Of a DNA stretch of 64,000 nt, positions 30,518 to 40,754 are shown piece by piece. The notes beneath the pieces were generated by a model, which ran no database searches, was not told where the DNA came from, and worked only from the letters and a program-made list of their open reading frames with translations. Location of the stretch: positions 1 to 64,000 of the forward strand of contig CAKZQS010000052.1 in NCBI GenBank assembly GCA_937141935.1, given 5' to 3'. Position 1 is the stretch's first letter. Each line of letters begins with the position of its first letter. Source of the stretch: an uncultured Ectothiorhodospiraceae bacterium. Its GTDB lineage: Bacteria; Pseudomonadota; Gammaproteobacteria; Nevskiales; Oceanococcaceae. A program made the position numbers and the translations under genes.

Positions 30518-31024
30518 ATGAGCCTGCCTGAATTCCTGGCCGAGCAATGGCTGCTGCTGCTGCTCGCGTCCGCGCTGCTCATAGCCCTCATTGTGAATGA
30601 ATGGGTGCTGTCCAGCCGTAGTGGCCCGCGCGTGGGGCCGGCGGCCGCCGTACGCCTGATCAACGACCGCCAAGCGCGCATCATCGACCTGCGCAGTGCG
30701 CAGGACTTCAAGCGCGGGCGCATTCTGGGCGCCGAGAATGCGCCGCCCAACCGCATCGCCGAAGTCGAGGCCGAGCTGCTGAAAAGCCCGGACAGCCCCG
30801 TGCTGCTGGTCGACGCGCTGGGTTCGCAGGCCGCCTCGGTGGCGCGCCGCCTGCGCAGCGCCGGCCACCGCGCCGTGCACCCGCTGGGTGGGGGGCTGAA
30901 CGCCTGGGAGGCGGCCGGCATGCCGCTGACCCGCCAGACCAACAGCAAGAGTGGCAGCAAGGGCGGCGCCAAGCCGGCCAAGGTTGCCAAGCCGCAGAAC
31001 CGTAAAGAGAACGCCAAATCATGA
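30518..31024 (+). CDS. Membrane-anchored rhodanese-like protein (YibN type), catalytic Cys replaced
   Basis: A 168-aa protein: an N-terminal TM helix (~11-30), a rhodanese domain (~40-140; RIIDLRSAQDFKRGRILGAENAP and GGGLNAWEAAGMPL) and a basic Lys/Ala/Ser tail. At the active-site loop, where rhodaneses have Cys-x-x-Gly, this protein reads VLLVDALGSQ with Asp99, so sulfur transfer by the usual mechanism is not possible. The position upstream of secB and gpsA matches yibN of other gammaproteobacteria, although grxC is missing between them. The stop overlaps the secB ATG (ATGA). Confidence 0.87.
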   Translation: MSLPEFLAEQWLLLLLASALLIALIVNEWVLSSRSGPRVGPAAAVRLINDRQARIIDLRSAQDFKRGRILGAENAPPNRIAEVEAELLKSPDSPVLLVDALGSQAASVARRLRSAGHRAVHPLGGGLNAWEAAGMPLTRQTNSKSGSKGGAKPAKVAKPQNRKENAKS

Positions 31025-31533
31025 GCGAAAATTCCACCGACGCCGCCGCGGGCGCCGCGGCCGCGGGCGAGGGCCCGCGCGTCCAGTTGCAGAAGGTGTA
31101 CCTGAAGGATGCCTCGGTCGAAGTGCCGGGCGCGCCGCAGGTCTTTACCCGGGCCTTCCAGCCCAAGGTCGACGTCGCGCTGAACACCGAGGTGCAACCG
31201 CTGGCCGAGTCCTCGCACCATGTGGTGCTGGCCGTCACGGTGACGGCCAAGCAGGACGACGAGGTGGCCTACCTGGTCGAGGTGCAGATGGCCGGCGTGG
31301 TCGCCCTCTCCGGCGTGCGCAACGACGCCGAGAAGCAGGCGCTGCTGGGCGCCTGGGCGCCGAACCAGATCTTCCCCTTCGTGCGCGAGGCCATCAGCGA
31401 CTTCGTGCAGAAGGCCGGCTTCCCGCCCTTTTTGCTGCAACCGGTCAATTTTGACGCGGCGCTGCGCGACCACCTGCGCAAGCAGCAGGGCCAGGCCGGC
31501 GCCGCCGGGCAGGAGCCGCCGGTCGCCCACTAG
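31021..31533 (+). CDS. secB: Protein-export chaperone SecB
   Basis: A 170-aa homotetrameric export chaperone that holds precursor proteins unfolded and delivers them to SecA. Family segments: VQLQKVYLKDASVEVPGAPQVF, PKVDVALNTEVQPL, VTVTAKQDDEVAYLVEVQMAG and PFVREAISDFVQKAGFPPFLLQPVNFDA (each read separately). It has a short alanine/glycine-rich N-terminus. It is translationally coupled to the rhodanese gene and followed by gpsA after 27 bp, with a GGGGAGGAG ribosome site for the latter. Confidence 0.97.
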   Translation: MSENSTDAAAGAAAAGEGPRVQLQKVYLKDASVEVPGAPQVFTRAFQPKVDVALNTEVQPLAESSHHVVLAVTVTAKQDDEVAYLVEVQMAGVVALSGVRNDAEKQALLGAWAPNQIFPFVREAISDFVQKAGFPPFLLQPVNFDAALRDHLRKQQGQAGAAGQEPPVAH

Positions 31534-31560
31534 GGCGGCTGCGGCCCACGGGGAGGAGAC

Positions 31561-32553
31561 ATGACACAGCCGGACATCAGCGTCTTCGGCGCGGGCTCCT
31601 ATGGCACCGCGCTGGCGATCCAGCTCGCCCGCAACGGGGCGCGGGTCGCACTGTGGGGCCGCGACGCAGCCGCGCTGGAGCGCATCGGCGCCGAAGGCGT
31701 CAATGCGCGTTACCTGCCGGACTGCCCCTTTCCCGAGGGCCTGGAGGTCTGCGCCGACCTGGCCACGGCGGCGGCCGCCGGGCGCTGGCTGCTGGCGGTG
31801 CCCAGCCACGCGCTGCAGGCGATGCTGGCGCAGCTGGCGCCCTGCTGGCGGCCGGGCGTGGACATCGTGTCCGCGGCCAAGGGCTTCGCCCCGGACAGCG
31901 CGCAGATGCCGCATGAGTTGGTCGCCGCGGCGCTGCCGCAGGCCCGCTTCGTGGCCATCAGCGGGCCCACCTTCGCCCGCGAGGTCGGCCGCGGCGTGCC
32001 CTCGGCCGTCACCATCGCCGCGCGTGACGCGGAGCTGGCCGGCGACGTGGCCGAGCAGCTGCACGGGCCGGGCATGCGCGCCTACACCAGCGACGACGTC
32101 ATCGGCGTCGCCGTCGGCGGCGGGGTCAAGAACGTGGTGGCCATCGCCGTGGGCGCGGCCGATGGCCTGGGCCTGGGCGCCAACACCCGGGCGCTGCTGA
32201 TCACCCGCGGGCTGTCCGAGATGGGCCGGCTGGCCGAGGCCCTGGGCGGGCGCGGCGAAACGCTGCGTGGCCTGGCCGGGCTGGGCGACCTGGTGCTGAC
32301 CTGCACCGACGACCAGTCGCGCAACCGCCGCTTTGGCAAGGCGCTGGGGCGCGGCGACGACCTGGACGAGGCCGCCCGCGAAATCGGCCAGGTGGTCGAA
32401 GGCGTGCGCAACGCCGTCGAGGTGCACACGCTGGCCGAGCGCCACGGCGTGGACATGCCGATTGCCAGCGAGGTCTACCGGGTGCTGCACCAGGGCTCGC
32501 CGGTGCTGGAGGCCTTCCACCGCCTCGCCGCGCGCCCGCAGCGCGCGGAGTAG
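31561..32553 (+). CDS. gpsA: Glycerol-3-phosphate dehydrogenase [NAD(P)+]
   Basis: A 330-aa cytosolic enzyme reducing dihydroxyacetone phosphate to sn-glycerol 3-phosphate for phospholipid synthesis. N-terminal Rossmann motif FGAGSYGTALAIQLA; substrate/catalytic region SGPTFAREVGRGVP and GGGVKNVVAIAVGAADGLGLGANT (Lys in GGGVKN); C-terminal helical domain with LAGLGDLVLTCTDDQSRNRRFG. Ribosome site GGAGGAG 5 bases before the ATG. Distal gene of the rhodanese-secB-gpsA unit; its stop is five bases from the converging lptB stop. Confidence 0.97.
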   Translation: MTQPDISVFGAGSYGTALAIQLARNGARVALWGRDAAALERIGAEGVNARYLPDCPFPEGLEVCADLATAAAAGRWLLAVPSHALQAMLAQLAPCWRPGVDIVSAAKGFAPDSAQMPHELVAAALPQARFVAISGPTFAREVGRGVPSAVTIAARDAELAGDVAEQLHGPGMRAYTSDDVIGVAVGGGVKNVVAIAVGAADGLGLGANTRALLITRGLSEMGRLAEALGGRGETLRGLAGLGDLVLTCTDDQSRNRRFGKALGRGDDLDEAAREIGQVVEGVRNAVEVHTLAERHGVDMPIASEVYRVLHQGSPVLEAFHRLAARPQRAE

Positions 32554-32558
32554 CGGCG

Positions 32559-33281
32559 CTACATGCGGAAGCTTTCGCCCAGGTAGACGCGGCGCACTTC
32601 CGGGTTGGACAGCACGGCCTCGGGCGCGCCCTCGGCGATGACCTGGCCCTCGCTGAGGATGTAGGCCCGCGAGCAGATGCCCAGCGTCTCGCGCACGTTG
32701 TGGTCGGTAATCAGCACGCCGATGCCGCGCTGCTGCAGGTGCGCCACGATCTGCTGGATGTCGCCGACCGCAATCGGGTCCACGCCGGCAAAGGGCTCGT
32801 CGAGCAGGATGTACTGCGGCTTGGCCGCCAGCGCGCGGGCGATCTCGGCCCGGCGCCGCTCGCCGCCCGACAGCGCCATGCCCACCGAGTCGCGGATGTG
32901 GCCGATGTGCAGCTCTTCCAGCAGCTGATCCAGCTCGGCGCGACGGCCGGCCGCGTTCAGGTCGCGGCGCAGCTCGAGGATGCCGAGGATGTTCTCGGCC
33001 ACCGTCAGCTTGCGAAAGATCGAGGCCTCCTGCGGCAGGTAGCCGATGCCCAGCCGCGCGCGGGCATACAGCGGCAGGTCGGTAATCGGTTGCTCGCCGA
33101 GCAGGATCTGGCCCTGGTCGGCGCCGATCAGGCCCACGATCATGTAGAAGGAGGTGGTTTTGCCGGCACCGTTGGGGCCGAGCAGGCCGACCGTTTCGCC
33201 CGGGGCGACGCTCAGGCTGACCCCGCGCACCACCGCGCGGCCCTTGAAGCTCTTGTGCAGATCCTGCGCGGCCAGCGTCAC
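32559..33281 (-). CDS. lptB: LPS export ABC transporter ATP-binding protein LptB
   Basis: A 240-aa ABC ATPase powering LPS extraction by LptFG. Walker [17 protein letters not shown], signature [16 protein letters not shown], Walker [17 protein letters not shown], and the LptB-specific [17 protein letters not shown] and [11 protein letters not shown]. The ATG overlaps the lptA stop (ATGA). It is the last gene of the yrbG-kdsD-kdsC-lptC-lptA-lptB run; rpoN, which often follows, is absent here. Confidence 0.97.
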   Translation of the reverse strand: MTLAAQDLHKSFKGRAVVRGVSLSVAPGETVGLLGPNGAGKTTSFYMIVGLIGADQGQILLGEQPITDLPLYARARLGIGYLPQEASIFRKLTVAENILGILELRRDLNAAGRRAELDQLLEELHIGHIRDSVGMALSGGERRRAEIARALAAKPQYILLDEPFAGVDPIAVGDIQQIVAHLQQRGIGVLITDHNVRETLGICSRAYILSEGQVIAEGAPEAVLSNPEVRRVYLGESFRM

Positions 33282-33850
33282 GGGCTGCGGCCCTCGGCGT
33301 TCTCCGGCGGCTGGATCACGATACGCACGCGCTCGTTGCCGCCGTCGGCCTGGATGCGGGCCTGCGGGATGTCGTAGCGCACCGACTCGCCCTCCAGGCG
33401 GTCCTCACCACGGCGGATCGACGCACCGCCCTCCAGCCGCAGCAGCTCGACGATGGTGGTGTATTCGATCGCGCGGGCCTGGGCGACCACCGGCTGCGCG
33501 GGGTTGGCCGGGTCGGTGTACTCGGCGCGGGCCGGGCTGCCGCGCAGTTCGGCGCGGATGCGGCCGCTGTCGGGCTCGCGGGCGATGCGCAGCACCTCGC
33601 CGCGCATCACCAGCGGGCCGCGCTCCAGCACCACGTTGCCGCGGTAGATCGAGACATTGTTCTCCTGCGACAGCTCGGCCGAATCGGCCTCGACCGACAG
33701 CGCGAGATTCGGGTCCAGAAAGGCCGGCCGATCCTGCGCCAGCGCCGGCAGGCTGGCGGCCAGCGCCAGCAGCAGCGCGCCAAGCAGGCCGTGGCCGGGG
33801 CGCAGGCGGGAGGGGCGGCCGGGCCGCAACTCAGGGCTGGTGTTCGACAT
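33278..33850 (-). CDS. lptA: LPS transport periplasmic protein LptA
   Basis: A 190-aa periplasmic bridge protein of the Lpt machine. Signal peptide (hydrophobic [18 protein letters not shown]) followed by the OstA/LptA beta-jellyroll repeats ([50 protein letters not shown]). Starts 20 bp inside lptC and overlaps lptB by 4 bp. Ends with a short acidic/basic tail. Confidence 0.93.
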   Translation of the reverse strand: MSNTSPELRPGRPSRLRPGHGLLGALLLALAASLPALAQDRPAFLDPNLALSVEADSAELSQENNVSIYRGNVVLERGPLVMRGEVLRIAREPDSGRIRAELRGSPARAEYTDPANPAQPVVAQARAIEYTTIVELLRLEGGASIRRGEDRLEGESVRYDIPQARIQADGGNERVRIVIQPPENAEGRSP

Positions 33851-34388
33851 GCACGTTTCCGTTCAGCGCGAAGCCCCGGCTGGCCAGGTCGGCCTCCAGG
33901 GTGTCGGCGCGGGCGGCCACACGGGCCGATTCGACCCGCACCGGAGCCAATGAGACCAGCGTTTGCTGCTGCAGATCCACGCGCAGCGCCTCGGTGTACA
34001 GCCGCGCCTGCGAGCCGGGGCTGACCTCGGTGCTGAGCACCACGTCGCCGTGCAGTTCCAGGCTGCGCAGCCCCGAGGGCGCCATGCCGCGTGCGGCCGT
34101 CAGCTCCCAGGGGCCGGGCAGGCGCTCGACGGCCACGTCCAGCAGGCGCGCCGAATCGTCCGGGTAATGCGCGACGGAGCTGGCGTTGAGGCTGTGCAGC
34201 AGCCGGTCGTCCGGCCCGTAACTGCGGATCTGCGCGCCGCGCAGGAAGTAATCCGGCTCGGTCTGCGGCGGCGCGCTGGGCACCCGCGGCGGGGCCTGCC
34301 GGTAGTGGTAGCTGACGCCAACGATGACCAGCGTGATCGCGGCCAGCGGCAGCACGGCCGCCAGGCGGCGCCAGGAGGGCAGCCTCAT
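33831..34388 (-). CDS. lptC: LPS export ABC transporter periplasmic protein LptC
   Basis: A 185-aa bitopic inner-membrane protein of the Lpt bridge: TM helix at ~8-26 (LAAVLPLAAITLVIVGVSY), then an LptC-type periplasmic jellyroll (PDYFLRGAQIRSYGPDDRLLHSL, then LELHGDVVLSTE and LYTEALRVDLQQQTLVSLAPV). Start at 34388 lies in an ATGA overlap with the kdsC stop and gives the correct membrane anchor; a longer in-frame extension into kdsC lacks similarity. It hands LPS from LptBFG to LptA, encoded next. Confidence 0.9.
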   Translation of the reverse strand: MRLPSWRRLAAVLPLAAITLVIVGVSYHYRQAPPRVPSAPPQTEPDYFLRGAQIRSYGPDDRLLHSLNASSVAHYPDDSARLLDVAVERLPGPWELTAARGMAPSGLRSLELHGDVVLSTEVSPGSQARLYTEALRVDLQQQTLVSLAPVRVESARVAARADTLEADLASRGFALNGNVHVEHQP

Positions 34389-34846
34389 GCCAGCAGCCAC
34401 TCGGCCGCCTCGCGCACGGCGCCCTGGCCGCCGCAGCTGGGGCTGACGAAGTCGGCGCGCGCGCGCACGGCCGGGATCGCATCGGCGGGGCACAGCGCCA
34501 GGCCCACCTGCTGCATCAGCGCCAGGTCCGGCTCGTCGTCGCCCATCACGCCGGCCTGCGCGGGCGTCAGGCCGCGATCTTCGAGCAGCCGCTCCAGCGT
34601 GGGCCATTTGTCCTCACAGCCCCAGTGCTGTTCGGTCACGCCCAGGCTGCGCAGGCGCTCGGCCAGGCCGCCGGCCGGGCGGCCGCTGATGACCACCGGT
34701 TCGATGCCGGCGCGGATCAGTTTTTTCAGCCCCAGGCCGTCGCGCACGTGGGTGCTGCGCCATTCCTGGCCGTCGGGGCCGTGGTAGAGCTTGCCGTTGG
34801 TCAGCACGCCGTCGACATCGAGCACCAGCAGGGCGATGCGGCTCAT
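34385..34846 (-). CDS. kdsC: 3-deoxy-D-manno-octulosonate 8-phosphate phosphatase KdsC
   Basis: A 153-aa HAD-superfamily phosphatase releasing Kdo from Kdo-8-P. HAD motif I is LDVDGVLTNG (Asp10 nucleophile, Asp12); motif II lies in VVISGRPAGG; motif IV is GVMGDDEPDLALM. The compact size without cap domain is typical of KdsC, which is a tetramer. Overlaps both kdsD (4 bp) and lptC (4 bp). Confidence 0.95.
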   Translation of the reverse strand: MSRIALLVLDVDGVLTNGKLYHGPDGQEWRSTHVRDGLGLKKLIRAGIEPVVISGRPAGGLAERLRSLGVTEQHWGCEDKWPTLERLLEDRGLTPAQAGVMGDDEPDLALMQQVGLALCPADAIPAVRARADFVSPSCGGQGAVREAAEWLLA

Positions 34847-35811
34847 GCCACCCCCGCCGCGAGCAGGTCGTGCATGTTCAGCGCGCCGTCCAGGTGCTCG
34901 CCGTCGCGCGAGACCAGCAGCGCATTGATCTTGCGCGCCTGCATCTGCGCAACGGCCTCGGCGGCCAGGGCCTCGGGCGAAATCGTCTGCGGCCGGGCCG
35001 ACATCACCTCGTCGATGCGCGTGCCGTGTACGTCGACGCCCGCCTCGAAACTGCGGCGCAGGTCGCCATCGGTGTAGATGCCGGCGATGCGCTCGCCGTC
35101 GAGCACGGCCGTCATGCCCATGCCCTTGCTGGTGATTTCCAGCAAGGCGGCCGACAGCGTGACGCCCAGCGCGACCTGGGGCACCGCCTCGCCGCTGCGC
35201 ATGATGTCGCCCACGTGCACCAGCAGCCGCCGGCCCAGGCTGCCGCCGGGGTGCGAGCGGGCGAAGTCCTCGGCGGTGAAGCCGCGCGAGTCCAGCAGGG
35301 CCACGGCCAGCGCGTCGCCCATCGCCAGCGTGGCGGTGGAGCTGGCGGTGGGCGCCAGGTTCAGCGGGCAGGCCTCCTTGGCCACCGACACGTCCAGGTG
35401 CACATCGGCCGCGCGTGCCAGCGTCGAGTCGGGGCGGCCGGTCATCGCCACCAGCGGCACGCCCTGGCGCTTGATGATGGGCAGCAGCGTCGACAGCTCG
35501 GCCGTCTCGCCGGAATAGGACAGCGCCAGCAGCACATCCTGCCGCGTGATCATGCCCAGGTCGCCGTGGCTGGCCTCGCCGGGGTGCACGAAGAAGGCCG
35601 GGCTGCCGGTGCTGGCCAGCGTCGCCGCGATCTTGCTGCCGATGTGGCCGGACTTGCCCATGCCGGTCACGACGATGCGCCCACGGCAGGCTTCGAGCAG
35701 GCGGCAGGCGCGCACGAAGTCGGGCCCCAGGCGCGCGCGCAGCGCGGTGATGGCCTGGGCTTCGGTATCCAGCACGGCCTCGGCCATGCGCAGCAGCGTG
35801 GTGTCGCTCAT
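34843..35811 (-). CDS. kdsD: Arabinose-5-phosphate isomerase KdsD
   Basis: A 322-aa enzyme converting ribulose 5-phosphate to arabinose 5-phosphate, the first step to Kdo. SIS domain (~45-180; VVTGMGKSGHIGSKIAATLASTG, then PGEASHGDLGM and SYSGETAEL) followed by two CBS domains (~205-322). The start at 35811 (MSDTTLLRMAEAVLD) matches family members; in-frame codons upstream do not. It is 28 bp after yrbG and overlaps kdsC. Confidence 0.95.
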   Translation of the reverse strand: MSDTTLLRMAEAVLDTEAQAITALRARLGPDFVRACRLLEACRGRIVVTGMGKSGHIGSKIAATLASTGSPAFFVHPGEASHGDLGMITRQDVLLALSYSGETAELSTLLPIIKRQGVPLVAMTGRPDSTLARAADVHLDVSVAKEACPLNLAPTASSTATLAMGDALAVALLDSRGFTAEDFARSHPGGSLGRRLLVHVGDIMRSGEAVPQVALGVTLSAALLEITSKGMGMTAVLDGERIAGIYTDGDLRRSFEAGVDVHGTRIDEVMSARPQTISPEALAAEAVAQMQARKINALLVSRDGEHLDGALNMHDLLAAGVA

Positions 35812-35839
35812 CGAGTCGGGGGCAAGATCAGGGGCGGGC

Positions 35840-36796
35840 TCAGACCAGCAGTATAGAAATGTAGGCGGCAAAGCTGAGCAGCAGGGCCGCGCCGCCGCGC
35901 GGGCCCAGGCGGCCGCGAACGCCGGCCAGCAGGTAGATCGCGATGGTCAGCGCCAGCATCACCGGCACGTCGCGGCGCAGCAGTTCCGGGCTCAGCGCGA
36001 TGCTGCTGATGGCCCCCGGCACCCCGAACACGATCAGCGCATTGAACAGGTTGGAGCCGAGCACATTGCCCAGCGCCATCTCGACCTCGCCGCGGCGCAC
36101 GCTGGCCAGCGAGGCCGCCAGCTCCGGCAGCGAGGTGCCCAGCGCCACCACCGTCAGGCCGATGACCAGCTCGCTGATGCCCAGCCCGCGGGCGATGCCG
36201 CCGGCGCCCTGGACGAAGAGTTCGGCCGACAGCGGCAGGCCGATCAAGCCTACCACCAGCCACAGCAGCGCCGCGCGCATGCCCAGCTCGGCGGTGGCGT
36301 GGCTGCGGATCTCGTCCAGCAGCGGGTCGGGCTCGTCGCCGCTGTCGCCACCGCGCGCGCGGCGGGCCAGCCAGCCCAGCACGCCCACGAACAGCAGCAG
36401 CAGACCCAGGCCCTCCCAGCGGGCGTAGTAGTCATCGGCGCAGATCAGCAGCAGCAGCACGGCCGTGCCCAGCACCGCGGGGAACTCGCCACGCAGCGCG
36501 CTGCCGGTGACCGGCAGCGGCCGGAACAGCGCGCACACGCCCAGCACCAGGGCGATGTTGGTGATGTTCGAGCCCACGGCATTGCCCAGCGCGATGTCCG
36601 GCGCGCCGCGCAGGCTGGCCGCAATGGACACCGCGATCTCCGGGGCCGAGGTGCCCACGCCCAGCACGAAGATGCCGATCAGCATCGGCGACACGCCCCA
36701 GTGGCGCACCAGACTGGCGGCGGCGGCGATGAAGCGGTCGGCCGACCAGGTCAGCAGGGCCAGCCCCGCGAGGAGCAGGACCAGGTTGAGCAACAT
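35840..36796 (-). CDS. yrbG: Calcium/sodium antiporter (YrbG/CaxA type)
   Basis: A 318-aa K+-independent Na+/Ca2+ exchanger-family protein with about ten TM helices in two inverted repeats. The two alpha-repeat signatures are visible: GVGTSAPEIAVSIAASLRGAPDIALGNAVGSN (read in parts) and ALGTSLPELAASLASVRRGEVEMALGNVLGSN (read in parts). A charged cytoplasmic loop (~140-160) separates the halves. First gene of the minus-strand kds-lpt operon; yrbG occupies the same place in E. coli. Start at 36796 places the first TM at the N-terminus. Confidence 0.93.
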   Translation of the reverse strand: MLLNLVLLLAGLALLTWSADRFIAAAASLVRHWGVSPMLIGIFVLGVGTSAPEIAVSIAASLRGAPDIALGNAVGSNITNIALVLGVCALFRPLPVTGSALRGEFPAVLGTAVLLLLICADDYYARWEGLGLLLLFVGVLGWLARRARGGDSGDEPDPLLDEIRSHATAELGMRAALLWLVVGLIGLPLSAELFVQGAGGIARGLGISELVIGLTVVALGTSLPELAASLASVRRGEVEMALGNVLGSNLFNALIVFGVPGAISSIALSPELLRRDVPVMLALTIAIYLLAGVRGRLGPRGGAALLLSFAAYISILLV

Positions 36797-36833
36797 CGGG
36801 TGCAAGCCGTCCTCGGCGATTCGAGTCGATCGA

Positions 36834-36839
36834 TATACT
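36834..36839 (+). promoter_or_regulatory. -10 box for ABC exporter genes
   Basis: TATACT lies 27 bp before the ABC ATPase ATG, in the 70-bp gap between it and divergent yrbG. No clear -35 box. Confidence 0.4.
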
Positions 36840-36866
36840 GTGCCATTTTTGCACTGCACAAGCGCG

Positions 36867-37781
36867 ATGCCCGCGGCCCTGCACATCGACCAGGTCAGCA
36901 AATCCTTCGGCAGCCTGAAGGCGCTGGACGGCGTGAGCCTGGAGGTCGCGCAGGGGGATTTCTTCGCCCTGCTCGGCCCCAATGGCGCCGGCAAGTCGAC
37001 GTTGATCGGCTGCATTGCCGGGCTGCTGCAAAAGGATGCCGGCCACATTGCCGTGCTGGGCCACGACACCGTTCGCGCCTACCGGCAGGCCCGCCGCCAC
37101 CTGGGCGTGGTGCCGCAGGAGCTGGTCTACGACCCCTTTTTCACCGTCGAGAAGATGCTGCGCATCCAGGCCGGCTATTTCGGCTGCGGGCGCGACAGCT
37201 GGCCGTGGATCGATGAGCTGATCGAGGGGCTGGAGCTGGGCGACAAGCGCGAGTCCACGCTGCGGGCGCTGTCCGGCGGCATGAAGCGGCGGGTGCTGAT
37301 CGCGCAGGCGCTGGTGCACCGCCCGCCGGTGGTGATCCTGGACGAGCCCACGGCCGGCGTGGACGTCGAGTTGCGCCGCGGCCTGTGGCATTTCACCCGG
37401 CGCCTGCACGACGAGGGCCACACCATCGTATTGACGACGCACTACCTCGAAGAGGCCGAGAGCCTGTGCCGCAACATCGCGATCCTGGATCGCGGCCAGG
37501 TCATCGCCCGCGAGAGCACCCGCGACCTGCTGGCGCGCCACCCCTACCGTTTCCTCGAGGTCAAAACCGGCAGCCAGACGCTGCCGGAGACGCTGCAGCC
37601 GCTGCAGGTGGGCGGCACGCAGGGGCAGTGGGAACTGCGCCTGGACAAGACCCGCGATGACATGGGCGCCGTGCTGGATACGCTGAACAGCCAGGCCGGC
37701 GGCATCCGCGATGTGCGCACCCGCGACGCCCGCCTGGAGGATGTCTTCGTCGAGATGACCAGCCGCGAGGCGCGCCGATGA
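36867..37781 (+). CDS. ABC-2 type exporter ATP-binding protein (YadG-like)
   Basis: A 304-aa ABC ATPase. Walker [17 protein letters not shown]-loop VVPQELVYDPFFTV, signature LSGGMKRRVLIAQAL, Walker B VVILDEPTAGVDVELR and H-loop TTHYLEE are intact. A C-terminal ~80-residue extension (from ~225) is like that of YadG/DrrA-type exporters. Overlaps the permease gene by 4 bp (ATGA). The pair sits between yrbG and ibaG-murA, the site where many relatives carry the Mla lipid-transport genes, so a role in envelope export is plausible. Substrate unknown. Confidence 0.93.
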   Translation: MPAALHIDQVSKSFGSLKALDGVSLEVAQGDFFALLGPNGAGKSTLIGCIAGLLQKDAGHIAVLGHDTVRAYRQARRHLGVVPQELVYDPFFTVEKMLRIQAGYFGCGRDSWPWIDELIEGLELGDKRESTLRALSGGMKRRVLIAQALVHRPPVVILDEPTAGVDVELRRGLWHFTRRLHDEGHTIVLTTHYLEEAESLCRNIAILDRGQVIARESTRDLLARHPYRFLEVKTGSQTLPETLQPLQVGGTQGQWELRLDKTRDDMGAVLDTLNSQAGGIRDVRTRDARLEDVFVEMTSREARR

Positions 37782-38548
37782 GCGGCCTGAACTGGATCGG
37801 CCTGCGCACGCTGCTGGCCAAGGAAATCGGCCGCTTCATGAAGGTGGCCGGGCAGACGATCACCTCGCCGGTCATCACGGCCGTGCTCTACCTGGTGGTC
37901 TTCCAGCAGGTGCTGGCCGACCGCGTCGAGGTCTACCCCGGCGTGGACTACGTCGCCTTCCTGATCCCCGGCCTGATCATGATGAGCGTGATCCAGAACG
38001 CCTTCGCCAACAGCGCCTCGAGCCTGACGCAGTCGAAGATCATGGGCAATGTGGTCTTCATCCTGCTGCCGCCGCTGTCGGCGCTGGAGATCTTCCTGGC
38101 CTTCACCGGCGCGGCGATCCTGCGCGCGCTGCTGGTGGGGCTGGTGCTGTACCTGGTGGGCTGGCTGTTCACGCCGCTGCCCATCGCCGCGCCGCTGCAC
38201 GCGCTGACCGCGGCCATACTCGCGGCCGGCTGCCTTGCGGTGATGGGCATCATCGCCGGCATCCTGGCCGACAAATTCGAGCACATGGCGGCCTTCCAGA
38301 ATTACCTGATCATGCCGCTGTCGTTTTTGTCCGGCGTGTTCTACTCGGTGCAGGACCTGCCGCCCTTCTGGGCCCAGGCCTCCGCCTTTAACCCCTTTTT
38401 CTACATGATCGACGGGCTGCGGCATGGCTTTTTTGGCTATTCCGACGCCCCGGGCTGGCTGGGCCTGGTGGTGGTGGCGGGCTTTTTGGCGCTGCTCTCG
38501 GCCATTGCCCTGACGATGCTGGCGCGCGGCGTGCGCCTGCGGCCCTGA
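37778..38548 (+). CDS. ABC-2 type exporter permease (YadH-like)
   Basis: A 256-aa inner-membrane permease with six predicted TM helices. Features of the ABC-2 family: LLAKEIGRFMKVAGQTITSPVI at the N-terminus, VDYVAFLIPGLIMMSVIQNAF, and the C-terminal SFLSGVFYSVQDLPPFWAQASAFNPFFYMIDGLR region read in parts. Forms a dimeric transporter with the ATPase encoded just upstream. Ends 71 bp before ibaG. Confidence 0.93.
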   Translation: MSGLNWIGLRTLLAKEIGRFMKVAGQTITSPVITAVLYLVVFQQVLADRVEVYPGVDYVAFLIPGLIMMSVIQNAFANSASSLTQSKIMGNVVFILLPPLSALEIFLAFTGAAILRALLVGLVLYLVGWLFTPLPIAAPLHALTAAILAAGCLAVMGIIAGILADKFEHMAAFQNYLIMPLSFLSGVFYSVQDLPPFWAQASAFNPFFYMIDGLRHGFFGYSDAPGWLGLVVVAGFLALLSAIALTMLARGVRLRP

Positions 38549-38619
38549 AGCCGGCCGCGCCCGCGGCAGGTGCCGGGTGTAAGCTGTGGAAAACTCAAGA
38601 CTTTTGGATGTGAGCGAGC

Positions 38620-38856
38620 ATGACGACTGCTGAAGACATTGCCGGCTGGATTCGCGCCGGCCTCCCGGAAGCCCAGATCGACGTGCGTGGCGACGATGGC
38701 GCCCACTTCGAGGCCGTGGTGGTCAGCGAGCAGTTCGCCGGCCAGAACACCGTGGCCCGGCACCGCCTGGTCTACGCGACGCTGGGCGAGCGCATGGGCC
38801 GCGAGATTCACGCGCTGGCGCTGAAAACGAAGACCCCCGCGGAGGCGGCCGGCTAG
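38620..38856 (+). CDS. ibaG: BolA-family protein IbaG
   Basis: A 78-aa BolA-fold protein. The pattern DAHFEAVVVSE-like GAHFEAVVVSEQFAG, RHRLVYATLGERMGREIHALALKT fits IbaG (YrbA) rather than BolA, and the location directly before murA (6 bp gap) is the conserved IbaG position. BolA-type proteins pair with monothiol glutaredoxins in Fe-S trafficking; IbaG is linked to envelope and acid stress. Confidence 0.93.
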   Translation: MTTAEDIAGWIRAGLPEAQIDVRGDDGAHFEAVVVSEQFAGQNTVARHRLVYATLGERMGREIHALALKTKTPAEAAG

Positions 38857-40750
<1,894 letters not shown>

Positions 40751-40754
<4 letters not shown>

